From NCBI GenBank assembly GCA_002471865.1, contig DKQU01000009.1, forward strand, positions 1,993 through 40,690: 38,698 nucleotides of DNA, given 5' to 3'. Positions 1-8,783 of the stretch are shown one piece after another (positions within the stretch are counted from its first letter, which is position 1; each line of letters opens with the position of its first letter). The translations under genes and the position numbers were made by a program. The notes below the pieces were generated by a model. The model saw only the letters and a program-made list of their open reading frames with translations. It made no database searches and was not told where the DNA came from. The DNA is from Fidelibacterota bacterium UBA7300 (GTDB lineage: Bacteria; Fidelibacterota; Marinisomatia; Marinisomatales; UBA2128).

Positions 1-1732
1 AATACCTCATCAGCCTGCGGCAGGCTATATTCCGCCAGAAATCAGTACAGAAGAAAATCCTAATTTAATCGGGACTGGTACGGTTCAACCGGAAATCTTA
101 GCTAGAGGAAGTCTTAAACCAGGACATGAATACATGATGACTTTTGGTATAGATACCTTGGGTCAAGTCTCCGGATACGATAACGGGATTCTGTACGCGA
201 CAAACAAGTATAGTGTATACGACGTAGGCGATGACGCATGTGGAGCGCCAGTACTTCCTCACGATGGTTCAGATGGTTCTTCAGATTCGGCGACATGGGT
301 GTATGACGAAGGTGCAAGCACTATTACGCTTAATGGGGTAGGTGCCTATTTAGGACTACCGAAGGCTCACAACGAAGGCGAACTCAGTTCTCCTGATGAA
401 GCCCCGGAATCCATTACTTATGACGTAACGTTTTCAGATGGCGACAATACAATGACTCTGGTTATCGAAGCAGGAACAGGGGTGTTCTGGACCTTTAAAC
501 TTGTAGCAGATGAGGCAGAAACAGTTCCAGTAGGAACATGGAAAATAGCTCCAGAAGCAGGTGCTTTAATGAGAGGACCAGCCCCTAATGATGGAAGTTG
601 GTGGTCAAACTCTGAAGAAGATGTTGTTACAAGAGCTTGCTATTTCGATGACGACTATATTTTCGATGGAGATGGTTCGTTTAATAATGTTCTAGGTGAT
701 GAAACTTGGATTGAAAGATGGCAAAGTACTATATTAGTATATGAAGAGGATTCCACCAAGTATGTAGGAAAAAATCTTGTATTCAGGGATTCGCTTGATT
801 CCTGGACATTGAATGTGGAAGAGGAAATTTCCAGTGATGTGTTCGATGGCATTCGGGTAATAATTGATCCCGCAGTAGAAACTGCTGATTATAATTATTC
901 AGAATCGGGATGGCTGGTAGGCAATGGGCTCATGAGAATAACGCCTTCCATTAGTGAAGGCCCCAAGATGCCTTGGAAATATCAAATTGTATTTACGGAC
1001 AATGATTCAGCCTATGTTGGTATAGCTTCTACTGGTACAGTAAGGGATGAAAATGGCTCATCAATTGGTTCTGATAAAATCGCTAATCCTGCTATCAATT
1101 TTTATGTACAGAATATGTTCTTTGTTGATTCTATCTCAGGGCAATATGAACTTATGGATGTTATCGCCCAAGACATGAATAATAATGATACTTTTGATCT
1201 ATTTGAGGATAGAATTTTTGTAGGAGCTCCAGCTGGTAATCGTTGGCGAGCTACTGCATTTATCATTGATTTTCAACTGGCAACCGATGCAACATACCCG
1301 CTGAGTGGGGATGTGTATCAGGTTGATTGGGATCGTCCATTTTTTGAGTCAGATACGATAAGGTTTACTGTGTCGTCGGATGATTCCTTGGACACTGGTG
1401 ATCTGAGCAGTGATATGAAGAATATCAAAGTAGTACCCAATCCTTATGTAATGACGAACTTGATGGAGCCAGCTTTATCGAATCCCTTCTTGAATCAACG
1501 ACGGCGTCTACTCTTTACGCATATCCCTGCTACTTGTACCATCAAGATATTTACAATCAGCGGCGTCTTGGTAGATAAAATCATTGTGGAAAATGAACCA
1601 GATAATGGGATCGTTCATTGGGATATGCTTACAAGGGAAGGATTAGAGATTGCTGCCGGTATGTACCTTTATCATGTTGAATCACAGGTGACTGGAGATG
1701 AAAAACTTGGGAAATTTGCTGTAATTAAATAA
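1..1732 (+). CDS. Large secreted cargo protein with T9SS-like C-terminal tail, 5'-truncated by window edge
   Basis: The reading frame is open from base 2, so the gene starts outside the window; the Met at 134 is internal. The visible start (PAAGY ... HEYMMTF) matches a region of the 1143-residue cargo protein at 24630 (PAAGY ... DTFKVTF). Bases 233-724 encode an inserted beta-rich segment with CGAPV-PHDGS, LNGVGAYLGLP, GTWKIAPEAGAL and SWWSNS-EDV-TRAC motifs, which I recall from GH16-associated proteins of marine Bacteroidetes. The last ~90 residues (VVPNPYV, ends GKFAVIK) form the same tail as in the 24630 protein. I infer a secreted, surface-attached glycan-handling or binding protein. It lies 17 bp before the PorV-like gene, in the same order as in the second trio. 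The exact function is not recognised. Confidence 0.8.
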   Translation, partial: IPHQPAAGYIPPEISTEENPNLIGTGTVQPEILARGSLKPGHEYMMTFGIDTLGQVSGYDNGILYATNKYSVYDVGDDACGAPVLPHDGSDGSSDSATWVYDEGASTITLNGVGAYLGLPKAHNEGELSSPDEAPESITYDVTFSDGDNTMTLVIEAGTGVFWTFKLVADEAETVPVGTWKIAPEAGALMRGPAPNDGSWWSNSEEDVVTRACYFDDDYIFDGDGSFNNVLGDETWIERWQSTILVYEEDSTKYVGKNLVFRDSLDSWTLNVEEEISSDVFDGIRVIIDPAVETADYNYSESGWLVGNGLMRITPSISEGPKMPWKYQIVFTDNDSAYVGIASTGTVRDENGSSIGSDKIANPAINFYVQNMFFVDSISGQYELMDVIAQDMNNNDTFDLFEDRIFVGAPAGNRWRATAFIIDFQLATDATYPLSGDVYQVDWDRPFFESDTIRFTVSSDDSLDTGDLSSDMKNIKVVPNPYVMTNLMEPALSNPFLNQRRRLLFTHIPATCTIKIFTISGVLVDKIIVENEPDNGIVHWDMLTREGLEIAAGMYLYHVESQVTGDEKLGKFAVIK

Positions 1733-1749
1733 GTACGAGAGAATAAGCC

Positions 1750-2802
1750 ATGAAACAAATACAAAAGCTGTTAATGATTGTGTTATTAGCAGTTACTCTA
1801 GGGTTTTCACAGGAAATCAATCGATATGGTACCACAGCTGCCAACTTTCTGGAAATCGGAATTGGAAGCGCCGCCAGTGCTATGGGTGAAGCCTATGTTG
1901 GTGTAGCAAATGACTTATCGTCTATTTACTGGAACCCTGCCGGGCTTGCCTCCATCCAACAAAGTGAAGCTCTATTTGTCATTCAACCGTGGGTAATAAA
2001 TATAAATACTCTATTTGCTGGAGCAGCTATTAAGGTTCCTTCTATTGGAACGTTAGCTCTCGGACTTACTCAGGTCGATTATGGTGAAATGGATGTGACT
2101 ACCCTCGAGTATCAGGATGGTACTGGGGAAAAATTCACGGCCAATGATTTAGCTGCCAGCGTATCCTTTGCCCGGAAACTTGTCCCTTGGTTTTCTTTTG
2201 GTGTTTCAGGCAAACTTATTCATTCAAATATCTGGCGCTGCAATGCTAATGCCGTTGCTATGGATTTGGGTGTAATTGTTAATACTCATTTTTTCTCCGT
2301 GACAGGCGAACAAAAGGATGGAATGACCATTGGAATGAGTATCTCGAACTATGGTACCCGGATGAGATACGATGGAATTGATTTGTTGAATCCCATTGAT
2401 ATTTCCCTTTACGAAAATGGAAACTATGGTGATGTACCAGGACAGTTTCGGACTCAAGCCTGGGAATTGCCTTTACTGTTCAGAATTGGGGTTGCTGTCA
2501 AACCTATTGTATCTACATATCATAACCTGATCATTGCTGCTGACGCTCTCCACCCCAACAACAATATGGAGTCTGTCAATGTAGGAACACAATATGAAAT
2601 GCATATACCCGGAGCAGGCAAATTTTACCTGCGTGGTGGCTATAAAGCACTTTTCATGAACAAGACCGAATATGGTATAACTGGCGGAGGAGGAATCAAA
2701 CTCTTCTTCATGGGCAATCATTCCATAACTATCGATTATGCCTACAAGACTATGGGGATCTTGGGGAATGTTCATGCCTACACGGTCGGGATGACATTCT
2801 GA
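1750..2802 (+). CDS. PorV/PorQ-family outer-membrane beta-barrel protein
   Basis: This is a 350-residue protein with a signal peptide (cleavage near GFSQ) and the family signatures GTTAANFLEIG, SAMGEAYVG, WNPAGL and DALHPNNNMESVN. It is predicted to be a FadL-like outer-membrane barrel. In Porphyromonas, PorV carries T9SS cargo from the translocon to the attachment complex; PorQ is related. It is a clear paralogue of the protein at 28081: the same GTTAA-FL-IG, WNPAGL, NIW and DALHPN blocks occur in the same order. It directly follows a T9SS-tailed cargo gene, which suggests a cargo-dedicated shuttle or uptake barrel rather than the general PorV. That specialisation is inference. No transmembrane strand prediction was run. 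Confidence 0.85.
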   Translation: MKQIQKLLMIVLLAVTLGFSQEINRYGTTAANFLEIGIGSAASAMGEAYVGVANDLSSIYWNPAGLASIQQSEALFVIQPWVININTLFAGAAIKVPSIGTLALGLTQVDYGEMDVTTLEYQDGTGEKFTANDLAASVSFARKLVPWFSFGVSGKLIHSNIWRCNANAVAMDLGVIVNTHFFSVTGEQKDGMTIGMSISNYGTRMRYDGIDLLNPIDISLYENGNYGDVPGQFRTQAWELPLLFRIGVAVKPIVSTYHNLIIAADALHPNNNMESVNVGTQYEMHIPGAGKFYLRGGYKALFMNKTEYGITGGGGIKLFFMGNHSITIDYAYKTMGILGNVHAYTVGMTF

Positions 2803-2810
2803 TTCTTTTT

Positions 2811-4310
2811 TTGCGTTGTAAAAAACAACTCCTGATCTATATTCTTACTCTCGGCTTGTTCGCCTGTGAAATACGGGGCGAGGAACTTCCTAAGAATGCA
2901 ATTCTCGCTCGGATTGGAGATCATCTGATCACTGTTCAAGATTTTATTCGACGGGCTGAATACACTATTCGACCTGACTATTGTCGTGGGGATCTTTATG
3001 TTCACAAGAAAATTATCCTCAATTCCCTTATTGCAGAAAAATTGCTTGCTTTGGAAGAAGCACAGAATAGCCAACTTAATTCCATTGCAGGCTTCCAAGC
3101 CTTTTTACAGGGGAGGAAGGAACAAGCCATGCGGCAATGGTACTATTATGACCAAGCTTATAATAAAGTTCAGCTAGATATAAACCAACTTAAGAAAGCT
3201 TACAAATTAGCCGGGAGGACTATAGACGTAGCATTTTACACCCTTCCGAATCCACATATCGCCGATAAAGTTGGCCAAGCTTTGGAGGATGGGTTGTTTT
3301 TTGAAGAAATATATGAAGCATTTAGTGGAATAGACAGTCTTCCACGACAACAAGTCGGTTGGTTTGATCGTGAAGATCCTATCATCCACGATCTATTATT
3401 CAACGATAACCTTACACCAAATCAAGTGTTAGGTCCTGTCAAGACTGGGGATGGTTCTTTTCTTCTTATGAAAGTGATGGGGTGGATAGACAGACCTGTC
3501 ATTACGGAAAGAGAAACGAATCAGCGGTGGAAAGATGTGGAAGAACGTCTTACGGATAGTGAAGCAAAAACCATCTACAAAGAACTTGTAGGGGAGATCA
3601 TGCGTGGAAAGCGTGTTGATTTTAATGAGGATATATTTTTTGCTTATGCTGATCATGTCGCAGATTATTATTTAAAATCTTTAGAAGAAAAAGAAAACCA
3701 ATTGGAATTGATGATCTGGGAAGATCAAGAAATTCAAGAATTAGCTCCAACCACTCCATTTCCATATGCTTTAAAGCACACACCTTTCTTCAGAGTGAAT
3801 GAGCAGATATGGACTGTTGAAGATTTTGAAAAAACTTTACAAACTCATCCACTTGTATTCCGAAAGCAAAAAATCAGTCACCAGGAATTCCCAGGACAGT
3901 TTAAACTTGCCATTGTTGATTTGATTCAGGACCGGTTTGTGACAGAAGAATGTTTTCAATTAGGGTATGAAACAGTTACTGCTGTTCGACTGAATGAGGA
4001 AATGTGGGCAGACTATTATTATGCTCGGCAAAGGCGGAATGATTTTCTTCGATCAAAAGGAGTCTATGGAGACTTCGGTAAGGATTATCTCCATCTTATA
4101 GAAACAGTTTTAAATCCTTATCTGGATTCTCTTCAAAACCTTTATTCAGATCAAATCGAAATAAACATGAGTGAATTTGAAAAAATTGAACTAACATCTA
4201 TCGACATGTTTGTAACTCAAAAAAATGTTCCCTACCCGGTTATAGTACCCCAATTCCCCATCCTGACAACAGATAATCGTTTAGATTATGGCAGAGAAAT
4301 GGATGATTAA
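2811..4310 (+). CDS. SurA/PpiC-like peptidyl-prolyl cis-trans isomerase lipoprotein
   Basis: The protein is 499 residues. It begins with a lipoprotein-type signal (hydrophobic stretch ending L-F-A-C, Cys 19), then a SurA-N-like segment (AILARIGDHLITVQDFIRR) and a parvulin-like region (GWFDREDP ... LGPVKTGDGSFLLMKVMGW). A second long helical part follows. Parvulin lipoproteins assist folding of outer-membrane and exported proteins in the periplasm. The start is TTG at 2811, only 8 bp after the PorV-like gene. No ATG is available before the signal peptide and I see no good Shine-Dalgarno site, so translational coupling is likely. The 3' end overlaps the next gene by 23 bp. Its place in the operon suggests it helps fold the neighbouring barrels or glucanases. 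The isomerase domain is divergent, so enzymatic activity is uncertain. Confidence 0.7.
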   Translation: MRCKKQLLIYILTLGLFACEIRGEELPKNAILARIGDHLITVQDFIRRAEYTIRPDYCRGDLYVHKKIILNSLIAEKLLALEEAQNSQLNSIAGFQAFLQGRKEQAMRQWYYYDQAYNKVQLDINQLKKAYKLAGRTIDVAFYTLPNPHIADKVGQALEDGLFFEEIYEAFSGIDSLPRQQVGWFDREDPIIHDLLFNDNLTPNQVLGPVKTGDGSFLLMKVMGWIDRPVITERETNQRWKDVEERLTDSEAKTIYKELVGEIMRGKRVDFNEDIFFAYADHVADYYLKSLEEKENQLELMIWEDQEIQELAPTTPFPYALKHTPFFRVNEQIWTVEDFEKTLQTHPLVFRKQKISHQEFPGQFKLAIVDLIQDRFVTEECFQLGYETVTAVRLNEEMWADYYYARQRRNDFLRSKGVYGDFGKDYLHLIETVLNPYLDSLQNLYSDQIEINMSEFEKIELTSIDMFVTQKNVPYPVIVPQFPILTTDNRLDYGREMDD

Positions 4311-5889
4311 TCCCGGACTTTCTTCAAAATTTTGGTGGAGAACGTTATTTTTTTCTCTGATCCTCATGATTCTTTCAGGTCCAGGCTATGGCAAAGATTA
4401 CAAAGGTGGAGAATTAAGAACCTATGATACATATCGTTACGGACGCTTTGAAGTTCGAATGAAATCGGTAGCGGGCAGCGGTGTATTATCATCTTTTTTC
4501 ACTTATCACGATTTTACGTCCGGAGGAGCAGGAAACTGGAATGAGATCGATTGGGAATGGCTGGGAAACCACGATGATAAGGCTCAGACAAATCTGATTA
4601 TCCAGAACCAGTGGGACCTGCCAGAATTTATCGATGTTGATTTTAATCCTCATGAAGACTTCCATACTTACGCGTTTGAATGGACACCAGATTATGTTGC
4701 TTTTTTTATTGATGATCAGTCGGTCCGGTGGATTGATAACTTTTATGTGGATTCGCTGTACCACTATCAAAAGATTATGATGAATATATGGCAGCCGATC
4801 TATGAAGAGTGGGTGGGAGAATTTGACGAGGATATCTTGCCTGTTTATGCCTACTATGATTGGGTAAAGTATTATATGTATGTTCCCGGAACGGGCAATT
4901 ATGGGACAGACAACAATTTCTTCCTACTCTGGGGAGATGAATTCGAAACTTGGGACACAGACAGATGGCAAAAAGCGAATCATACTTTTTATGGGAATAA
5001 CTGTGATTTCATCTATGACAATGTAGTTTTTTATGACGGATATTTGATCCTTTGTCTGACCACTCCGGATGATACAGGATACGGAGATGATGACACACAG
5101 TATATATTACACAATCCCGGTTTTGAATCAGACATCGAGAACTGGTCAGTTTGGCCTGAAAACCTTACTAATTATACTGTGGTGACTGAACCTGTGTTAC
5201 ATGGCAATCACTCTCTAAAATTGTTTGGACAAAACTCAGGAACGACAAATAGTATTTCGGTTTATCAAACATTTAACCCTTCCCAGGGAGACGAATTCAC
5301 CTTTTCGGGATATGCTTATTCAGCATCTGATGATCCAATCTCCGGAGATAACAGTGCGTATTTAGAACTAACATTTTTCGATGAGAACTGGAATATACTA
5401 GGTGAGCAACCTGTATCTTCATCAATTACGAGTTCATCACCTACCGATCAGTGGATCCCTTTAACTGTTTCCGGCACAGCACCCACTGGTGTTGTATCTT
5501 TTAATGTCGCTATGATATTTAATCAAATAGATGATGATTCGGGCTCAGTATTTTTCGACGACTTAGATTTGTTTTATTCCAATCTATCAACAAATTCATC
5601 TGTTGCTCCAGTCAATTATAACCTCTTTCAGATTTATCCAAATCCTTTTAATAATCGTACTATTTTTCAGTTCATAATTGAAGATTTTAGTCCGGTGACA
5701 TTAACAGTCGTAAATGTTTTAGGACAACATATTACAACAGTTGTAGATCGGGACCTGAATACAGGTGAATATAAACTCTCCTGGGATGGGACGGATCATA
5801 ATGGAACAGAGCTGCCGTCTGGCGTCTACTTTGCAATGCTTGAAAACGTGAATGGGATTGAAGTACAAAAAATAATTCTATTAAAATGA
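4288..5889 (+). CDS. Circularly permuted GH16 beta-1,3-1,4-glucanase (lichenase) with CBM-like domain and T9SS tail
   Basis: After a signal peptide (to about residue 35), residues 37-200 resemble the second part of Bacillus-type lichenases: YGRFEVRMK, SGVLSSFFTYH, the catalytic E86-I-D88-W-E90 motif, FHTYAFEWTP and YYDWVKYY. The strands that are N-terminal in Bacillus enzymes follow at residues 211-259 (LLWGDEFE, DRWQKANHTF, GYLILCLT). Fibrobacter succinogenes 1,3-1,4-beta-glucanase has this same permuted order. Residues ~273-435 look like a CBM4/9-type jelly roll (NPGFESDIENWSVW), and ~445-533 are a T9SS type A tail (YPNPFN). I predict a secreted enzyme that cuts mixed-linkage glucan. The gene overlaps the upstream gene by 23 bp and the downstream gene by 4 bp. 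Confidence 0.87.
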   Translation: MAEKWMINPGLSSKFWWRTLFFSLILMILSGPGYGKDYKGGELRTYDTYRYGRFEVRMKSVAGSGVLSSFFTYHDFTSGGAGNWNEIDWEWLGNHDDKAQTNLIIQNQWDLPEFIDVDFNPHEDFHTYAFEWTPDYVAFFIDDQSVRWIDNFYVDSLYHYQKIMMNIWQPIYEEWVGEFDEDILPVYAYYDWVKYYMYVPGTGNYGTDNNFFLLWGDEFETWDTDRWQKANHTFYGNNCDFIYDNVVFYDGYLILCLTTPDDTGYGDDDTQYILHNPGFESDIENWSVWPENLTNYTVVTEPVLHGNHSLKLFGQNSGTTNSISVYQTFNPSQGDEFTFSGYAYSASDDPISGDNSAYLELTFFDENWNILGEQPVSSSITSSSPTDQWIPLTVSGTAPTGVVSFNVAMIFNQIDDDSGSVFFDDLDLFYSNLSTNSSVAPVNYNLFQIYPNPFNNRTIFQFIIEDFSPVTLTVVNVLGQHITTVVDRDLNTGEYKLSWDGTDHNGTELPSGVYFAMLENVNGIEVQKIILLK

Positions 5890-7538
5890 TACGTAAAATG
5901 ATGACTAGCAATATGAAGTGTGCCATCCTTTCATTAGTATTTATATCATTTAATTATTTAAATGCATTTGTAAACGGCAACTTCGACGGCGATGATTCTG
6001 CCTGGACGATCTGGATAGTTGATGGTGAGGTTGAAGTTGACCTTGATTACACAGATGATGGTCCAAGCGGAGGGAGTGGTGAAGCATTAAGAATTTTGGC
6101 ATCAAATTGGGGGAATGGCGGTGTTTATCAAGCAATCAATCTGGAAGAGAACAACGTATATGAACTTTCGGGCCTGTTCAAGGGAGTTGGCTGTGATCAA
6201 AACTGGGTGGAAATTTCCATTCTTGATTATGAACCCCAGCAAGGAGTGGACGTCGGCGTAGGTGATATTATCGTAGAACAGCATTTCTGGCACTGTGGAG
6301 CATCCGCGTCGTGGAACTGGGATACGGATTTTGCCGGCTCGTGTGGTTCAAACGCGTATATGCCGGGTTCTCCACCCGGTGTGTTTACGGTCCCGGGGAC
6401 CGGAACCTACTACCTGTTGATCAAAGCGGGTGGTGTTGTATCCGATGTCATGTTCGATGACCTTAATCTTGAAGTTATAGATGATGATCCCCCAGACACT
6501 GAATGGGTTTTGGTATGGTCCGATGAATTTGATTCTTCGGATATAGATATGAGTAAATGGAGCTATGATATAGGTACCGGTGATTGGGGCTGGGGAAATG
6601 ACGAACAGCAATATTATACCAGTAATTCCAATAATTCTTTTATCGAAGATGGAAAGTTGATTATACAGGCGCTTCTTCAGAATTATGGTGGAGCAAACTA
6701 TACTTCCGCCCGTATGGTTACAAGGGACAAGGGTGACTGGACGTATGGACGGATAGAAGTAAGAGCAAAATTACCCGGTGGTGTGGGAACTTGGCCTGCA
6801 ATATGGATGCTTCCTACCGACTGGGTCTACGGCGGATGGCCCTACAGCGGTGAAATCGATATTATGGAACATGTTGGCTTTGATCCCAATGTGATTCACG
6901 GGACTGCTCATACGGAGGTCTATAACTGGTGGAACGGTATACCGCCACCGGGAGGATCAATATATGTAAATGGTGCAACTTCAGGTTTTCACGATTACAC
7001 TCTGGAATGGGATGAAGATTATATCAAATGGTATGTGGATGACGTACATTATTTTACCTATGCGAATGATCAAGATGGGAATTATGCAACCTGGCCTTTT
7101 GATCAGCGTTTTCATCTTCTTTTAAATATTGCGATAGGTGGTACCTGGGGTGGCCAGCAGGGTATTGATGATAGTATATTCCCGGTTCGGATGGAAGTTG
7201 ATTACGTCAGGGTCTATGAAGCTTCTTCCGAACTCTCATCTCAACTTGAAACGATACCTAATACTTATAATCTTCACTATAATTACCCCAACCCATTCAA
7301 TCCCGCTACAACCCTATGCTACTTTTTACCAGAACAAACCCACGTAACACTCACGGTCTGCGATTTGACGGGTAGAGAAATAAACCGGCTTGTAAATACC
7401 ACACAAGATGCTGGATATAAAACTGTACCATGGGATGGGACGGATAGCTTTGGCAGACCCGTAAGTTCAGGCTTGTACTTGTATCAAATTAGGACGAGTA
7501 ACCATACCAGCGTGGGTAAGATGGTATTACTCAAATAA
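5886..7538 (+). CDS. Secreted GH16 laminarinase-type endo-beta-1,3-glucanase with N-terminal CBM4/9-like domain
   Basis: This 550-residue protein has a signal peptide (to ~28), then a CBM4/9-like jelly roll (~30-198: VNGNFDGDDSAWTIW ... VMFDDLNLEV) and a canonical GH16 domain (~205-450). The domain holds LVWSDEFD, YGRIEVRAKLP, GTWPAIWMLP and the catalytic motif GE323-I-D-I-M-E328-HVG, which includes the extra Met typical of the laminarinase branch. A T9SS type A tail (NYPNPFNPAT ... GKMVLLK) ends it. It probably cuts beta-1,3-glucan such as laminarin outside the cell. The start forms an ATGA overlap with the lichenase gene; ATG codons at 5898, 5901 and 5913 are alternatives, and the signal peptide fits best with the one at 5913. 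It is part of the beta-glucan operon. Confidence 0.92.
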   Translation: MIRKMMTSNMKCAILSLVFISFNYLNAFVNGNFDGDDSAWTIWIVDGEVEVDLDYTDDGPSGGSGEALRILASNWGNGGVYQAINLEENNVYELSGLFKGVGCDQNWVEISILDYEPQQGVDVGVGDIIVEQHFWHCGASASWNWDTDFAGSCGSNAYMPGSPPGVFTVPGTGTYYLLIKAGGVVSDVMFDDLNLEVIDDDPPDTEWVLVWSDEFDSSDIDMSKWSYDIGTGDWGWGNDEQQYYTSNSNNSFIEDGKLIIQALLQNYGGANYTSARMVTRDKGDWTYGRIEVRAKLPGGVGTWPAIWMLPTDWVYGGWPYSGEIDIMEHVGFDPNVIHGTAHTEVYNWWNGIPPPGGSIYVNGATSGFHDYTLEWDEDYIKWYVDDVHYFTYANDQDGNYATWPFDQRFHLLLNIAIGGTWGGQQGIDDSIFPVRMEVDYVRVYEASSELSSQLETIPNTYNLHYNYPNPFNPATTLCYFLPEQTHVTLTVCDLTGREINRLVNTTQDAGYKTVPWDGTDSFGRPVSSGLYLYQIRTSNHTSVGKMVLLK

Positions 7539-7547
7539 TAATGCAAA

Positions 7548-8783
7548 TTGACAAATCGTGTTAAAATGATACATGGAATAATGACTCTATTCTTGTCTGT
7601 GGTTTTTCTTATGTTTCTCACTGTTTGTGAAGAAAGTATATATTCCAACCAACTTCCGGATGAAAATAATCATACGCTGGAAGGTTGGGGATTGGTTTGG
7701 AACGACGAATTTGACGGTGATGCTATTGATGGTCAAAAGTGGAATAAGCTCCTTTGGCGTCCCGGATGGGTAAATAATGAACTGCAGGCTTACACGGACC
7801 GTGACACGAATGTGTTTGTTCAGGATGGCAACTTGGTCATCCGAGCCTTGATTGAACCGGGGTTTTTTGGCACAGATTATACGGGTACTAGCTACACGGC
7901 TGATTATACCTCTGGCCGCTTGAATACAGCTGGCAAAGGAGAGTGGACATACGGCCGTTTTGATACCAGAGCCAAGCTACCGAAGGGGATTGGTTCCTGG
8001 CCTGCAATCTGGATGCTGGGATCTAATATATCTACTGTAGGATGGCCTCATTGTGGTGAAATCGATATTATGGAACACGTGGGCTTTGATGAAGGGAATA
8101 TTCACGCTTCGATCCACACGACTGATTACAACCACGTGAATGGTACTCAAAAATCCGGTCAGGTAATAATTCCGACCGCCACTGATTCTTTCCACGTTTA
8201 TTCTTTGGAGTGGGACAGCACCTATATTCGCTACCTAGTGGATGATGAACCCTATTTCTTTATTTACAATGACAGTAATGGTGATGAAGATAAGTGGCCA
8301 TTCAATAAACCTCAATACATTATACTTAACTTGGCAGTTGGTGGTGATTGGGGTGGTGCTCAAGGAATTGATCCTTCTGTTTTCCCAATGGAGATGAAAG
8401 TGGATTATGTCCGGGTCTTTGAAAAAAGTGAAAATTCAACCAATGTTAATGTAACATTTCAAGTTGATATGAAAAACGAGATAGTAAGCGGTGAGGGTGT
8501 CTGGCTTTCCGGCGGCAATATAAGCTCCGGTCAGCCCGGTGGCCTGCAGATGCAACCTGTGGCTGATACAACAGTATGGGAGGTAACCTTAACCTTGCCA
8601 CCTTATTCAAGTTATAATTATAAGTACAGAAATGGGCATTATCCGGATACTTGGTCTGGAGGATGGGAATCTGTGCCTGATGAATGTGGTGAAGGTTCAT
8701 ATAACGATAGGGCTTTATTAGTTGGTAATTCAGATACGACTCTGTCGGTTGTCTGTTTTAAGGAGTGTACAGCATGCGAATAA
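7548..8783 (+). CDS. GH16 laminarinase-type glucanase lipoprotein with C-terminal CBM20-like domain
   Basis: The protein has 411 residues. A short basic N-terminus and hydrophobic stretch end in a lipobox-like L-T-V-C (Cys 27 from the TTG start). The GH16 domain (~48-295) shows LVWNDEFDG, YGRFDTRAKLPKG, SWPAIWML and the catalytic GE171-I-D-I-M-E176-HVG. The C-terminal ~110 residues (VTFQVDM ... YNYKYRNG) resemble starch-binding/CBM20-like modules. It lacks the YPNPFN tail of its neighbours, so I infer lipid anchoring to the outer membrane instead of T9SS attachment. TTG at 7548 keeps positive charges before the hydrophobic stretch; ATG at 7566 is the alternative. Its end overlaps the GH5 gene by 10 bp if that gene starts at 8774. 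Confidence 0.9.
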   Translation: MTNRVKMIHGIMTLFLSVVFLMFLTVCEESIYSNQLPDENNHTLEGWGLVWNDEFDGDAIDGQKWNKLLWRPGWVNNELQAYTDRDTNVFVQDGNLVIRALIEPGFFGTDYTGTSYTADYTSGRLNTAGKGEWTYGRFDTRAKLPKGIGSWPAIWMLGSNISTVGWPHCGEIDIMEHVGFDEGNIHASIHTTDYNHVNGTQKSGQVIIPTATDSFHVYSLEWDSTYIRYLVDDEPYFFIYNDSNGDEDKWPFNKPQYIILNLAVGGDWGGAQGIDPSVFPMEMKVDYVRVFEKSENSTNVNVTFQVDMKNEIVSGEGVWLSGGNISSGQPGGLQMQPVADTTVWEVTLTLPPYSSYNYKYRNGHYPDTWSGGWESVPDECGEGSYNDRALLVGNSDTTLSVVCFKECTACE

